From positions 1 to 12,675 of the forward strand of contig JAUILJ010000134.1 of the NCBI GenBank assembly GCA_030433055.1: 12,675 bases of DNA. Reading direction: 5' to 3'. Both the position numbers and the translations under genes were made by a program. Source of the DNA: Polyangia bacterium (GTDB taxonomy: Bacteria; Myxococcota_A; Polyangia; Polyangiales; Polyangiaceae). This document shows positions 1 through 6,786 of this stretch, in pieces; the stretch's first letter is position 1; each line of letters starts with the position of its first letter. The notes below the pieces were generated by a model that was not told the DNA's origin, did no database searches, and was given only the letters and a program-made list of their open reading frames with translations.

Positions 1-1
1 T

Positions 2-583
<582 letters not shown>

Positions 584-603
584 GCTTCGACTCACCAAGC
601 AGA

Positions 604-635
604 GCGGCCGCGCTCCAACGAGCGTGGCCGTTTCT
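604..635 (+). terminator. Hairpin terminator after the isocitrate dehydrogenase gene
   Basis: A 10-bp stem, CGGCCGCGCT (605-614) with AGCGTGGCCG (621-630), has a 6-base loop, one G-T pair and a TTTCT tail. It lies 20 bases after the stop codon at 583. It also sits between two convergent genes, so it may limit read-through into the dehydrogenase gene that ends at 650. Confidence 0.75.
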
Positions 636-649
636 GCGCCTAGCCAGCC

Positions 650-1669
650 TCAGCTCGCCAGCTGCTCGATCAGCACCTTGAGCACGCCCTTTCGCCCCGC
701 GTGCTCCAACGCCTTGTCCGCTTCCTGCAACGGATAGCGAGCCTGGATCAGGGGGTGAGGGACCACGTCACCGCGCTCGAGCACCTCTACGGCGCGCCGC
801 ATGTCCCCGCAGCGGGAGCCGACGAGCCTGAGCTCGTTGATCACGACCGGCGCCAGATCCAGGCTCAGGGGGTCGGCGACCGTCGTCTTCAAGACGACCG
901 TGCCGCGAGGCCGTGCCAGCGTGAAAGCGCGCCCGAGCGCGTTCGCAGAGCCGGTGGCTTCCACCACCAGCGGCGCGCCGGAGAGCGCCTCGACGAGCCT
1001 GGGGTCGTCGTCGAGCTCTCGCTCCAGGTGCCCCTGGACGCGGCTCGGCTCACACAGCTGGGGGAGCAGCGCGAGCTTGCTCTCGTGATGGCCAATCAGC
1101 GCCACGTGGAGGCCACTGCCGGCGAGCGCCGCCGCGATGAGTAGGCCGAGCTTGCCGTCTCCGAGCACCACGGCAGGTGCCGCCTGTGTGTCCGAGATAT
1201 TGAATCCGTGCGGCAACTCGTCGAGCACGTGCAGCGCCGCAGCCAGCGGCTCCGCAAAGACCGCCGCCTCATCCCTCACCCCCTCGGGCACGGTCACCAG
1301 GCAACGCTCCGGCAGGCACAGCTCCTCCGCGAACGCGCCGCTCCGCCCCAGAATACCCAGGACACTTCGGCGGCTGCAGTGGTGGCCTGCCAGGTGCTCA
1401 CTCAAGCAGTCCGGGCACTCACCGCAGCCCGCGTTGATGTCACCCACCACACGGCGGCCCACCAGGTGCCCGCTGTCGGCTTCGACGACTTCGCCCACGA
1501 ACTCGTGCCCCGGGATCCCTTTGAATCCCATGTAGCCCCTCGCCAGCTGCAGATCCGTGTCGCACACGCCGGCCGAGGTCACTCGAATGCGTGCCTCCCC
1601 CGAAAGGCGTTCAGGCGGCGGCGTGTCGGAGTGCAGCGTCGGTTTGGGTTCCAGCGAGAGCGACCACAT
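650..1669 (-). CDS. Zinc-dependent MDR alcohol dehydrogenase-like oxidoreductase
   Basis: A 339-residue medium-chain dehydrogenase/reductase, the usual family length. The catalytic-zinc ligands are visible in order: C36 (GVCDTD), H55-E56 (GIPGHEF) and E140 (VFAEPLAA). The structural-zinc lobe has four cysteines, C82, C85, C88 and C98. A Rossmann NAD(P)-binding loop, GDGKLG, is at residues 170-175. These residues predict an active zinc enzyme that oxidises an alcohol or reduces a carbonyl with a nicotinamide cofactor. The substrate cannot be read from the sequence. The overall pattern resembles the unassigned 'zinc-dependent alcohol dehydrogenase-like' branch rather than a named dehydrogenase. 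The ATG at 1669 is chosen because homology starts just after it and an AAGG lies about 10 bases upstream. The frame stays open much further (to 2164), but that part is antisense to the HDOD gene and has no family similarity. The gene is divergent from the HDOD gene across 150 bases. Confidence 0.88.
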   Translation of the reverse strand: MWSLSLEPKPTLHSDTPPPERLSGEARIRVTSAGVCDTDLQLARGYMGFKGIPGHEFVGEVVEADSGHLVGRRVVGDINAGCGECPDCLSEHLAGHHCSRRSVLGILGRSGAFAEELCLPERCLVTVPEGVRDEAAVFAEPLAAALHVLDELPHGFNISDTQAAPAVVLGDGKLGLLIAAALAGSGLHVALIGHHESKLALLPQLCEPSRVQGHLERELDDDPRLVEALSGAPLVVEATGSANALGRAFTLARPRGTVVLKTTVADPLSLDLAPVVINELRLVGSRCGDMRRAVEVLERGDVVPHPLIQARYPLQEADKALEHAGRKGVLKVLIEQLAS

Positions 1670-1819
1670 AGCAGTGACCTTAGCGATTTCGCGCGGCTGA
1701 AGCCACGCAACGGGAGCAAGCCCACCCGGGCTGATCGGCGGGGCGCGCATCCGACGCCCGCCGGAGGCTCCAAAACCGCTCAAGCCCCTGGGTTCCTCGC
1801 CGTTCTGGTCCGCGATAGG

Positions 1820-2686
1820 ATGATCATCCCAATTTCCAAGCAGCTCCTCGCGGGGCGGATCACCCGCTTGCCGGCGTTCCCCGCAGCGGTGTCTGAGTTG
1901 ACCCGGCTGCTGCACGATGACACCGCCGGTGCGGAAGATTTCGAGCGGGTGATTCGTGTCGATCCGGGGCTCACGGCGTCGGTGCTGCGGGTCGCGAACT
2001 CCGCGGCGTTCGGCTTGCGGAGGCAGGTGAGTTCGGTCTCCCACGCGGTGAGCCTCCTCGGCCTCAAGCGCATCTACGACATCAGCATCGCGAGCGCCTT
2101 CGCCCAGGTCCTTCCGCCGACGCTTCCTGCGTACGGTCTCCGCGCGGAAGACGTGTGGACTCACTCAGCGGCGGCAGCGATCCTGGCGGACGGGCTCGCG
2201 ACTCGCCTGGATCTACCCGTGCGTGGTCATGTGTTCACCGCCGGCTTGCTCCACGACTGCGGCCAGCTCGTGATCAGCCAGCTCCTCGATCAGGGGCCGG
2301 GGGAGCTTGGGGCGCGAGTGGTCGCCGGGGAGGCGATGACCGAGGCCGAACAGCACGTGCTCGGAACCGACCACGCCGTGGTGGGGGAGGCGGTGATCCG
2401 ACAGTGGGAGCTGCCGGAAGTGCTCGCGGAGATCGTGCGTCACCACCATCAGCCGCTCTCGGTGGCGGACCCGGAAGCCCGTCGGGTCGTGACCTGCGTT
2501 CACATGGCGAGCGTCCTGGCGCACTCGATGGCCACGGGAGCAGACCTGTGTGAGCTGCAGGAGCGCCTGGATGACGAGGCATGCGTGCACGCTGGGCTCA
2601 CCCTCGAGATGCTCACGGACGCGCTGGCCCAGGGCCTGGAGGAGATCCAAGCCCTGGCGCAGACGTTTCGGCGCCGCGCTGCCTGA
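1820..2686 (+). CDS. HDOD domain signalling protein
   Basis: A 288-residue stand-alone HDOD protein. HDOD domains are HD-superfamily output or scaffold modules found in bacterial signalling, often linked to chemotaxis, c-di-GMP or cell-cycle control; most have no proven enzymatic activity. The domain fills nearly the whole chain (about residues 10-250). It begins with the typical LPAFPAAVSELTRLL helix and contains RVANSAAFGLRR and VSHAVSLLGLKRI, followed by H115 (WTHSAA), the H145-D146 pair in GLLHDCGQL, H185 in GTDHAVVGE and H208-H210 before QPL. No receiver, PAS or GGDEF partner is fused. The ATG at 1820 fits the domain start, although the ribosome site (GATAGG directly before it) is weak. 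Codons upstream in the same frame are antisense to the dehydrogenase gene. The C terminus converges on the outer-membrane gene, with 50 bases between the stops. Confidence 0.88.
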   Translation: MIIPISKQLLAGRITRLPAFPAAVSELTRLLHDDTAGAEDFERVIRVDPGLTASVLRVANSAAFGLRRQVSSVSHAVSLLGLKRIYDISIASAFAQVLPPTLPAYGLRAEDVWTHSAAAAILADGLATRLDLPVRGHVFTAGLLHDCGQLVISQLLDQGPGELGARVVAGEAMTEAEQHVLGTDHAVVGEAVIRQWELPEVLAEIVRHHHQPLSVADPEARRVVTCVHMASVLAHSMATGADLCELQERLDDEACVHAGLTLEMLTDALAQGLEEIQALAQTFRRRAA

Positions 2687-2736
2687 AGGCCCTAGTGTCC
2701 TGTCTCCGTAGTTCGCTACAAAACTTGCTCACCCCC

Positions 2737-3669
2737 CTAGAGTTCAACTCCCGCCATCAGCAGCGTCCGGGAGCCGCTGAGAGTGGCGTTCCAGCCGGTT
2801 TCCCCGCTGCTGATGTAGCGCCCGGAGACCGCATAGCCCTGCGTCATGAGATCCGCGCGGAGACTTACGCCCTCGAGGGGAATCAAGAGCCCAACACCGA
2901 GCCCAGCGGTCGCGCCGGTGAACTGGTCGTCCCAGCTGCAGCTTCGCCCCTCGCACACCGATTCGCGGACGTCCTTGTAGTCGCCGCCAACGTTCAGCAC
3001 GTCGAAACCGATGAAGCCGCGCACCGTCAGGGCGAGCTTGCTCGAGAGGTCGAACAAGCCCTCACCGATGAAGACCAGCGCTCCCTCGCTCCCGAGTTCG
3101 AAGTCCGAGCCGCTCTTCCGGTCGACCTCGCTCGTCGGTACTGCGATGAGCCCGCCGCCGAGGCGGAAGCCGGGGCTGACGTGTCCGAGCAAATCAAACT
3201 CGAGCATCAGCCCGCTGATGTCTTCGTACTCGGACTTGGTGGTGTCACCGGCTAGCTCTTCCGTCAGCTCTCCCGAGCCGCCAACCGCGTAGCCGACTCG
3301 GAGGAGCGGCACCAGGCCGTGTCGTGGCGCCGCCGAGCTACCGGTCTCGCCGCCCTGGTCGGCGGGTACGGCCACGGGACCCGCCGGAGCCTCCGAAGCA
3401 GGTGATGCCACCAGGGCCGGCGAACTATTTCCGCGCGGCTGATTGGGCGCGCGCTCGTCGAAGGGGGCCTGGGTGCCTTCGGGTGCAGCGCTGGCCACCC
3501 CCTCCGCGGACGGTGAGACGACCGCCGGGGCGTCGCTCGGCCCGACGTCGCCGTTCTGGGCTGGGGGTTGCGCGGCGAGAGCGGCTGAAGGGAACAAGAC
3601 GCAGGCAAGGAGCGCAGTGATTTGGGGCGAGTGGCAGCCTGACGCGGGTGAGGAGTTCGAGTGAGTCAT
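2737..3669 (-). CDS. Exported outer-membrane beta-barrel-like protein, hypothetical
   Basis: A 310-residue protein I do not recognise by name. A long polar N-region is followed by a hydrophobic core (about residues 17-31, ITALLACVLFPSAALA) and a likely signal peptidase I site at ALA-A near residues 32-33. Residues 34 to about 115 form a Pro/Ala/Ser/Glu-rich low-complexity linker. From about residue 118 the pattern changes to alternating hydrophobic and polar strands with many glycines and aromatics (LLRVGYAVGG, FRLGGGLIAVP, LTVRGFIGFDVL, ATAGLGVGLLIP, TLLMAGVEL), as in small outer-membrane barrels. Two cysteines, C239 and C244, could form a disulfide in a loop. The ATG at 3669 has an AGG 7 bases upstream. 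It is divergent from the ferredoxin gene across about 90 bases. Location is inferred to be the outer membrane; the function is unknown. Confidence 0.75.
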   Translation of the reverse strand: MTHSNSSPASGCHSPQITALLACVLFPSAALAAQPPAQNGDVGPSDAPAVVSPSAEGVASAAPEGTQAPFDERAPNQPRGNSSPALVASPASEAPAGPVAVPADQGGETGSSAAPRHGLVPLLRVGYAVGGSGELTEELAGDTTKSEYEDISGLMLEFDLLGHVSPGFRLGGGLIAVPTSEVDRKSGSDFELGSEGALVFIGEGLFDLSSKLALTVRGFIGFDVLNVGGDYKDVRESVCEGRSCSWDDQFTGATAGLGVGLLIPLEGVSLRADLMTQGYAVSGRYISSGETGWNATLSGSRTLLMAGVEL

Positions 3670-3761
3670 GAGCGCCTAATCGCGCACCTACGCGCCCGGT
3701 TGCGGGTTTTGTCTTCAACCCCGCCTTGTTCCAGCCGCCTGTATTGGGTAAGCGAGCCAAC

Positions 3762-4067
3762 GTGCCGAAAGTGGAGTTTCAGGGCGTTGGAATGGCCCGT
3801 GACAAGCAAGTGGACGCTCCCGAGGGCGGCGACCTCGTGGACCTGTGCGATCAGGTGCTGGCGCCGATCCCGTTTTCGTGTCGCTCCGCCAGCTGCGGTA
3901 CCTGCCAGGTGGAGGTGCTCGAGGGCATGGAGTTCCTCGAGGAGCCGAGCGACGAAGAGCGAGAGCTCCTCGATCTGCTGGACGGCCCCGTGAGCTCTCG
4001 CCTCGCTTGCCAGGCTCGGGTGAAGCCAGGTGCGGGCCTGGTGCGGCTCAAGCCCATCGGGTCCTAG
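3762..4067 (+). CDS. Plant-type [2Fe-2S] ferredoxin
   Basis: A 101-residue one-electron carrier with the classic [2Fe-2S] ligand pattern: C40, C45 and C48 (C-x4-C-x2-C in FSCRSASCGTC), then C83 (RLACQA) 34 residues on. The beta-grasp ferredoxin fold fits the whole chain, from PKVEFQG at the start to RVKPGAGLVRL near the end. Acting in the cytosol, it would pass electrons to or from an unidentified reductase or oxygenase; no such partner is adjacent. I chose the GTG at 3762 because it gives the usual MPKVEF-type start. A TTG at 3726 in the same frame would add 12 residues without family similarity. The ribosome site is weak for both. Its TAG stop shares the bases CTAG with the stop of the convergent K+ channel gene. 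Confidence 0.87.
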   Translation: MPKVEFQGVGMARDKQVDAPEGGDLVDLCDQVLAPIPFSCRSASCGTCQVEVLEGMEFLEEPSDEERELLDLLDGPVSSRLACQARVKPGAGLVRLKPIGS

Positions 4068-4774
4068 TCGTCGTCCTGCTCCGGTGTTTCTTGGGCACGC
4101 ACTTTCGACAGGGCTGACGCGAGCAATCCTGACGGAACCGCAACGATCCCAAGGCCAGTCATCAGGACGATGAATGTGAACACTTTTCCGCCCGGAGTGA
4201 CGGGAAAGACATCGCCATAGCCTACGGTAGTTAGCGTCGTCACGGCCCACCAAAGAGAGTGTGGGATGGACGGGAACGCGTCCGGCTGTGCGTCGTGCTC
4301 GAAGTAGTAGATCCCGGTGGCCGACAGATAGAGCACTACCGCAGTGGCAAAGAGGAAGAGTACGAGTTCTTCCTTGATGAGCCTCACCGCGCGCTGCATT
4401 CGTTCTAGCGCCTTCGTATATCGACTCAGCTTGAATAGCCGTAGTACTCGCACCAAGCGAACGGCACGAACACCTCGCAAATCGATCCCCAGGGAAAGAT
4501 AAAGCGGTAGGATCGAGATTAGGTCCACGATGCCAAAGAAGCTCGTCGCATAAGACGAACGTGGCTTGGCGTGATAGAGCCTGTAGACGTACTCAAGCGT
4601 AAAAAGCACGGTCACAACCTGCTCGGAGTGCTTGAGAAAGCGCACCGAGCCGGGTGCCAGGCCCGGGAGCGTCTCAATTGAGAGGGTGACGATGGAGTAG
4701 ACGATGAGCACCATCGCTACTGAGTCGACAACGCGTTCCAGCGGCGTCGGCACGCCTTGGTTTGAGTCTGGCAC
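4064..4774 (-). CDS. Voltage-gated potassium channel, 6-TM
   Basis: A 236-residue Kv-type channel subunit, expected to assemble as a tetramer in the inner membrane and conduct K+. Segments in order: S1 around residues 15-33, S2 around 50-67, S3 around 78-94, an S4 voltage sensor with arginines and lysines at regular spacing (RGVRAVRLVRVLRLFKLSR, 100-118), S5 around 135-158, then a pore helix and the selectivity filter TVGYGD (183-188) and S6 around 197-220. A short acidic tail (PEQDDD) follows and no cytosolic RCK domain is fused. The GTG start at 4774 has GAGAGG 8 bases upstream. The gene is downstream of, and overlaps by 101 bases, the MAPEG gene on the same strand, suggesting co-transcription. 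Its DNA is clearly AT-richer than its neighbours (about 50-57% GC in the 60-base stretches I counted), a possible sign of recent acquisition. Confidence 0.92.
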   Translation of the reverse strand: MPDSNQGVPTPLERVVDSVAMVLIVYSIVTLSIETLPGLAPGSVRFLKHSEQVVTVLFTLEYVYRLYHAKPRSSYATSFFGIVDLISILPLYLSLGIDLRGVRAVRLVRVLRLFKLSRYTKALERMQRAVRLIKEELVLFLFATAVVLYLSATGIYYFEHDAQPDAFPSIPHSLWWAVTTLTTVGYGDVFPVTPGGKVFTFIVLMTGLGIVAVPSGLLASALSKVRAQETPEQDDD

Positions 4775-5237
4775 AGCGACAGCCTCTCGCCTCGAACGCG
4801 AGCGGACCCGGGGGAAACGCGCTTTGGGCGAGGCGTACGGCGCACAGTACGGTCATCGCCAGTACGACCAGTACGCCGAGGGTGAAGATGCGTCGGCGCA
4901 GCGGCACGTAGTTGGAGCCGGTGTGGACCAGCCCGTGGCCGATGCGACTCAGCACGAAGATCCACGCCAGGGCCTGCGCCGTGAGGCCCGCTGCCTGCAG
5001 GCTGAGCAGGCTCAACGTTACGACGTAGAACAACACCGGCACCTCGAACTGATTGCGGATGTTGTTGTTGATCTGCTTCACGTAGTCGGGCCACGCGTCG
5101 TCGTGCAGCGCACGGCGCGCTTCGTCGACCTCGTTCGCCGCGACGGCGCGCTGCTTGGCGCCTGCCAGTCGGATGTACATGACGATCGTCAACAGCACCT
5201 GCACGAGCACGGGCGCGAGTATCCATTGGTCCTTCAC
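4674..5237 (-). CDS. MAPEG family membrane protein with a C-terminal tail
   Basis: A 187-residue protein of the MAPEG (membrane-associated eicosanoid and glutathione metabolism) family. These are four-helix membrane proteins that include microsomal glutathione transferases; most bacterial members are uncharacterised. Hydrophobic segments lie near residues 7-24, 66-83, 86-102 and 117-136. Family-typical positions include QFEVPVLFYV (63-72) and RIGHGLVHTGSNYVPLRR (98-115). The GTG at 5237 is preceded by a near-ideal ribosome site, AAGGAGAG. Family members usually end near residue 140. Here the frame runs on for about 47 residues rich in Arg, Ala, Cys and Leu that look unlike the family, and this part overlaps the leader and first 101 bases of the K+ channel gene. 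The tail probably arose by loss of the original stop. No substrate can be assigned. It is divergent from the LOG-like gene across 61 bases. Confidence 0.82.
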   Translation of the reverse strand: MKDQWILAPVLVQVLLTIVMYIRLAGAKQRAVAANEVDEARRALHDDAWPDYVKQINNNIRNQFEVPVLFYVVTLSLLSLQAAGLTAQALAWIFVLSRIGHGLVHTGSNYVPLRRRIFTLGVLVVLAMTVLCAVRLAQSAFPPGPLAFEARGCRCARLKPRRADAAGTRCRLSSDGAHRLLHRHPLN

Positions 5238-5298
5238 GGTCTCTCCTTGTACTGCCGAAGGGACACCTGGGGCCAACGCACTCGTGCTACAAGGCCGT

Positions 5299-5805
5299 AT
5301 GCGTCGCAAAGTGGTCGCCGTGGTGGGAAATAGCGCGGCGAGCGAAGCCGCCTACGCGCTGGCCCTCGAGCTGGGACGAGCGCTGGTCGACGCGGGATAC
5401 CGCGTGGTAACAGGCGGGATGACCGGAGTGATGGAAGCCGCGAGCCGTGGCGCCCACGACTCCGCGGCGTACTCCGAGGGCAGCGTGCTCGGCATCATCC
5501 CCAGCGCAGACGCCGAGCGCGCCAACCCGTACGTGGACATCGTGATCCCGTCTGGGCTCGGCTATGCGCGCAATACCCTGGTGGTGAACACGGCGGACGC
5601 GGTGGTCGCGGTGGCAGGCGGCGCTGGCACGCTGAACGAGCTAGCGATGGCCTGGCAGCTGGACAAGCCGATCGTCGCCTTGGAGATCGACGGCTGGAGC
5701 CAGCGCCTGGCGGGGACGCGTATCGACGGGCGTGAACGTGAAGAGATCTTCGCTGCGGCGGATGTGGGCGCTGTGATGCGGCACCTGGCGCGCGTCTTGG
5801 GGTGA
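5299..5805 (+). CDS. LOG-like Rossmann nucleotide-binding protein (TIGR00725-like)
   Basis: A 168-residue protein of the 'lysine decarboxylase-like'/LOG superfamily. The name is historical: characterised LOG members are phosphoribohydrolases that release the base from nucleoside 5'-monophosphates, while the short TIGR00725 branch has no firmly established role. It begins with a Rossmann strand (KVVAVVGNS, residues 4-12), continues with VVTGGMTGVMEAASRGA (37-52), and carries GGAGTLNE at 107-114, the counterpart of the LOG PGGxGTxxE signature, with E114 as the likely catalytic or binding glutamate. RNTLVVNTADAVVAV precedes this motif as in the family. The length is normal. The ATG at 5299 follows AAGG by four bases. 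The 48 in-frame residues upstream of it are antisense to the MAPEG gene and were excluded. The enzymatic activity is unproven. Confidence 0.83.
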   Translation: MRRKVVAVVGNSAASEAAYALALELGRALVDAGYRVVTGGMTGVMEAASRGAHDSAAYSEGSVLGIIPSADAERANPYVDIVIPSGLGYARNTLVVNTADAVVAVAGGAGTLNELAMAWQLDKPIVALEIDGWSQRLAGTRIDGREREEIFAAADVGAVMRHLARVLG

Positions 5806-5946
5806 GTTGGTCGCGCGTTCGCAGCGCGCCTCACCCCCAGAAAAGCCGAGGAGGGGGACTGCCCTCCAGGCCCCGGAAGACTTTGTGTTCTCGAGGGAAG
5901 GAAATCTGCGCGTCGGCGTCCGAGCGGGGTTTTGGTGCGTGGGCGG

Positions 5947-5994
5947 CCAGGTCGCGAGAATTCGCGCTCGGGGCAGAAAAAGATCGCGACCTGG
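5947..5994. repeat. 11-base perfect inverted repeat
   Basis: CCAGGTCGCGA (5947-5957) and its exact reverse complement TCGCGACCTGG (5984-5994) flank a 26-base spacer. The inner CGCGA (5953-5957) can instead pair with TCGCG at 5962-5966, giving two mutually exclusive hairpins. Confidence 0.7.
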
Positions 5995-6140
5995 GGCTGC
6001 GCACCGGGTCTTCACGCTGAAGGCCGGTTTCGCCGAGGTTCGGTGGCGCCCCTTCGGGCGGGCGTGTGGCTTTTGCACGTCTTGGGTGTGCGTTGACCGA
6101 GTGACCGCGAGCGTGCCGGTAGGTCAGCGCGAGAAATGTA

Positions 6141-6154
6141 GATCCCTAGGGATC
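6141..6154. promoter_or_regulatory. 14-base palindrome upstream of the lipoprotein gene
   Basis: GATCCCTAGGGATC is a perfect palindrome ending 6 bases before the AGGAAG ribosome site (6161-6166) of the lipoprotein gene. It could be an operator for a dimeric repressor or a small leader hairpin. Only the symmetry and position are seen. Confidence 0.4.
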
Positions 6155-6173
6155 AAGAAGAGGAAGAAACGTC

Positions 6174-6731
6174 ATGCATATTCGTCTATCGTTCGTGTTC
6201 ACGATGCTGTTGGTGTCCCTGCTGGCTGTGGTGGGCTGTAGCGATCCCAAGCCGGGTGAGAAGGAGTTCCAGACGGCGAACGCCAAGATCAATGTGTTCG
6301 AGGGCGAGGTCGGCTTCGGGAACACGGCGGCTTGCACCGCGCTAGCGAAGAAATTCGCGGAGCGGATCAAGGCCGACGAGAAGGAGAACTTCGAGGGGGG
6401 TGAGGATGAGAACACCGCGACCACGAAGGGCAATTTCATCACTTACTGCCAGGAGACCGCCAGCGACTTGCTGCTCTTGGTGCGGGTGCCGAACCTCGAC
6501 ACCTATGGCGGCGACGTGCGCAAGGAGCTGGTGAAGCTTGCGTGGGCAGCGGCCGTCGAGCTGAGCGCTGACCTGCGGAAGGCCGCGGACAAGAAGCTCA
6601 ACGTCGCGCTCCGGGGTAACCTGCTGTACGGAGGGTTGGCGAGTGGTTCCGCCTCGGGTGAACCCCAGGTGGAGATGGCTACCAGCATCGACACGGGAAA
6701 GTTCTATCCGCTGTTCGCGGCGAAGAAGTAG
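6174..6731 (+). CDS. Putative lipoprotein, hypothetical
   Basis: A 185-residue protein of unknown function. The N terminus is a lipoprotein signal peptide: MHIR, then a hydrophobic core to residue 20, and a lipobox-like VVG-C with the lipidated cysteine at C22, followed by Ser, which by the E. coli +2 rule favours the outer membrane. The mature part is mixed helical, with charged stretches (ADEKENFEGGEDEN, 67-80) and two further cysteines, C54 and C92, that could pair. A conspicuous helix near residues 113-142 (VRKELVKLAWAAAVELSADLRKAADK) is followed by a Gly/Ser-rich strand region. I recognise no domain. The ATG at 6174 has a good ribosome site (AGGAAG, 7 bases upstream). The gene is followed at once by a strong hairpin that it shares with the convergent kinase gene. 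Confidence 0.8.
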   Translation: MHIRLSFVFTMLLVSLLAVVGCSDPKPGEKEFQTANAKINVFEGEVGFGNTAACTALAKKFAERIKADEKENFEGGEDENTATTKGNFITYCQETASDLLLLVRVPNLDTYGGDVRKELVKLAWAAAVELSADLRKAADKKLNVALRGNLLYGGLASGSASGEPQVEMATSIDTGKFYPLFAAKK

Positions 6732-6749
6732 TCGGCGTCATCGCCACGA

Positions 6750-6786
6750 GGAAAATGCGCGGCGCCGATGGGGTCGCGCGTTTTCC
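6750..6786. terminator. Bidirectional hairpin terminator
   Basis: GGAAAATGCGCG (6750-6761) pairs with CGCGCGTTTTCC (6775-6786) in a 12-bp stem with one G-T pair and a 13-base loop. The A-rich left arm and T-rich right arm let it serve both strands. It fills the space between the lipoprotein stop (6731) and the kinase stop (6787-6789). Confidence 0.8.

Larger units (their letters stand above)
5806..6173. other. 368-base gene-free region with several inverted repeats
   Basis: I see no convincing coding region here. From left to right it holds: a 7-bp hairpin (5813-5819 with 5823-5829) just after the LOG-like stop, without a T tract; a short GGAGGG/CCCTCC pair (5850-5855 with 5862-5867); the 11-base inverted repeat listed separately (5947-5994); a small CGCCC-CTTC-GGGCG hairpin near 6050; and the palindrome at 6141-6154 just before the lipoprotein ribosome site. 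A TTGACC at 6093-6098 could be a -35 element for the lipoprotein gene, but no good -10 follows it. The density of secondary structure suggests a structured leader or a small RNA. Confidence 0.5.

Noticed and set aside
1208..1819. Long open extension upstream of the HDOD start
   Set aside because: It is antisense to the zinc dehydrogenase gene and has no domain-like content. The high GC of the region keeps frames open by chance.
1670..2164. 165-residue N-terminal extension of the dehydrogenase
   Set aside because: It is antisense to the HDOD gene, and dehydrogenase homology begins only at the ATG at 1669.
2708..2719. GTAG-TTCG-CTAC hairpin between HDOD and outer-membrane genes
   Set aside because: The stem is only 4 bp and has no T tract on either strand. 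It is stable-looking but too short to call a terminator.
3666..4253. 195-residue minus-strand frame opposite the ferredoxin
   Set aside because: It lies over the ferredoxin cysteine motif region and the end of the channel gene in another frame; its product lacks any motif.
5807..6241. 144-residue open frame across the gene-free region
   Set aside because: There is no ribosome site, the composition is skewed to Arg, Gly and Ser, and it runs into the lipoprotein gene in another frame.
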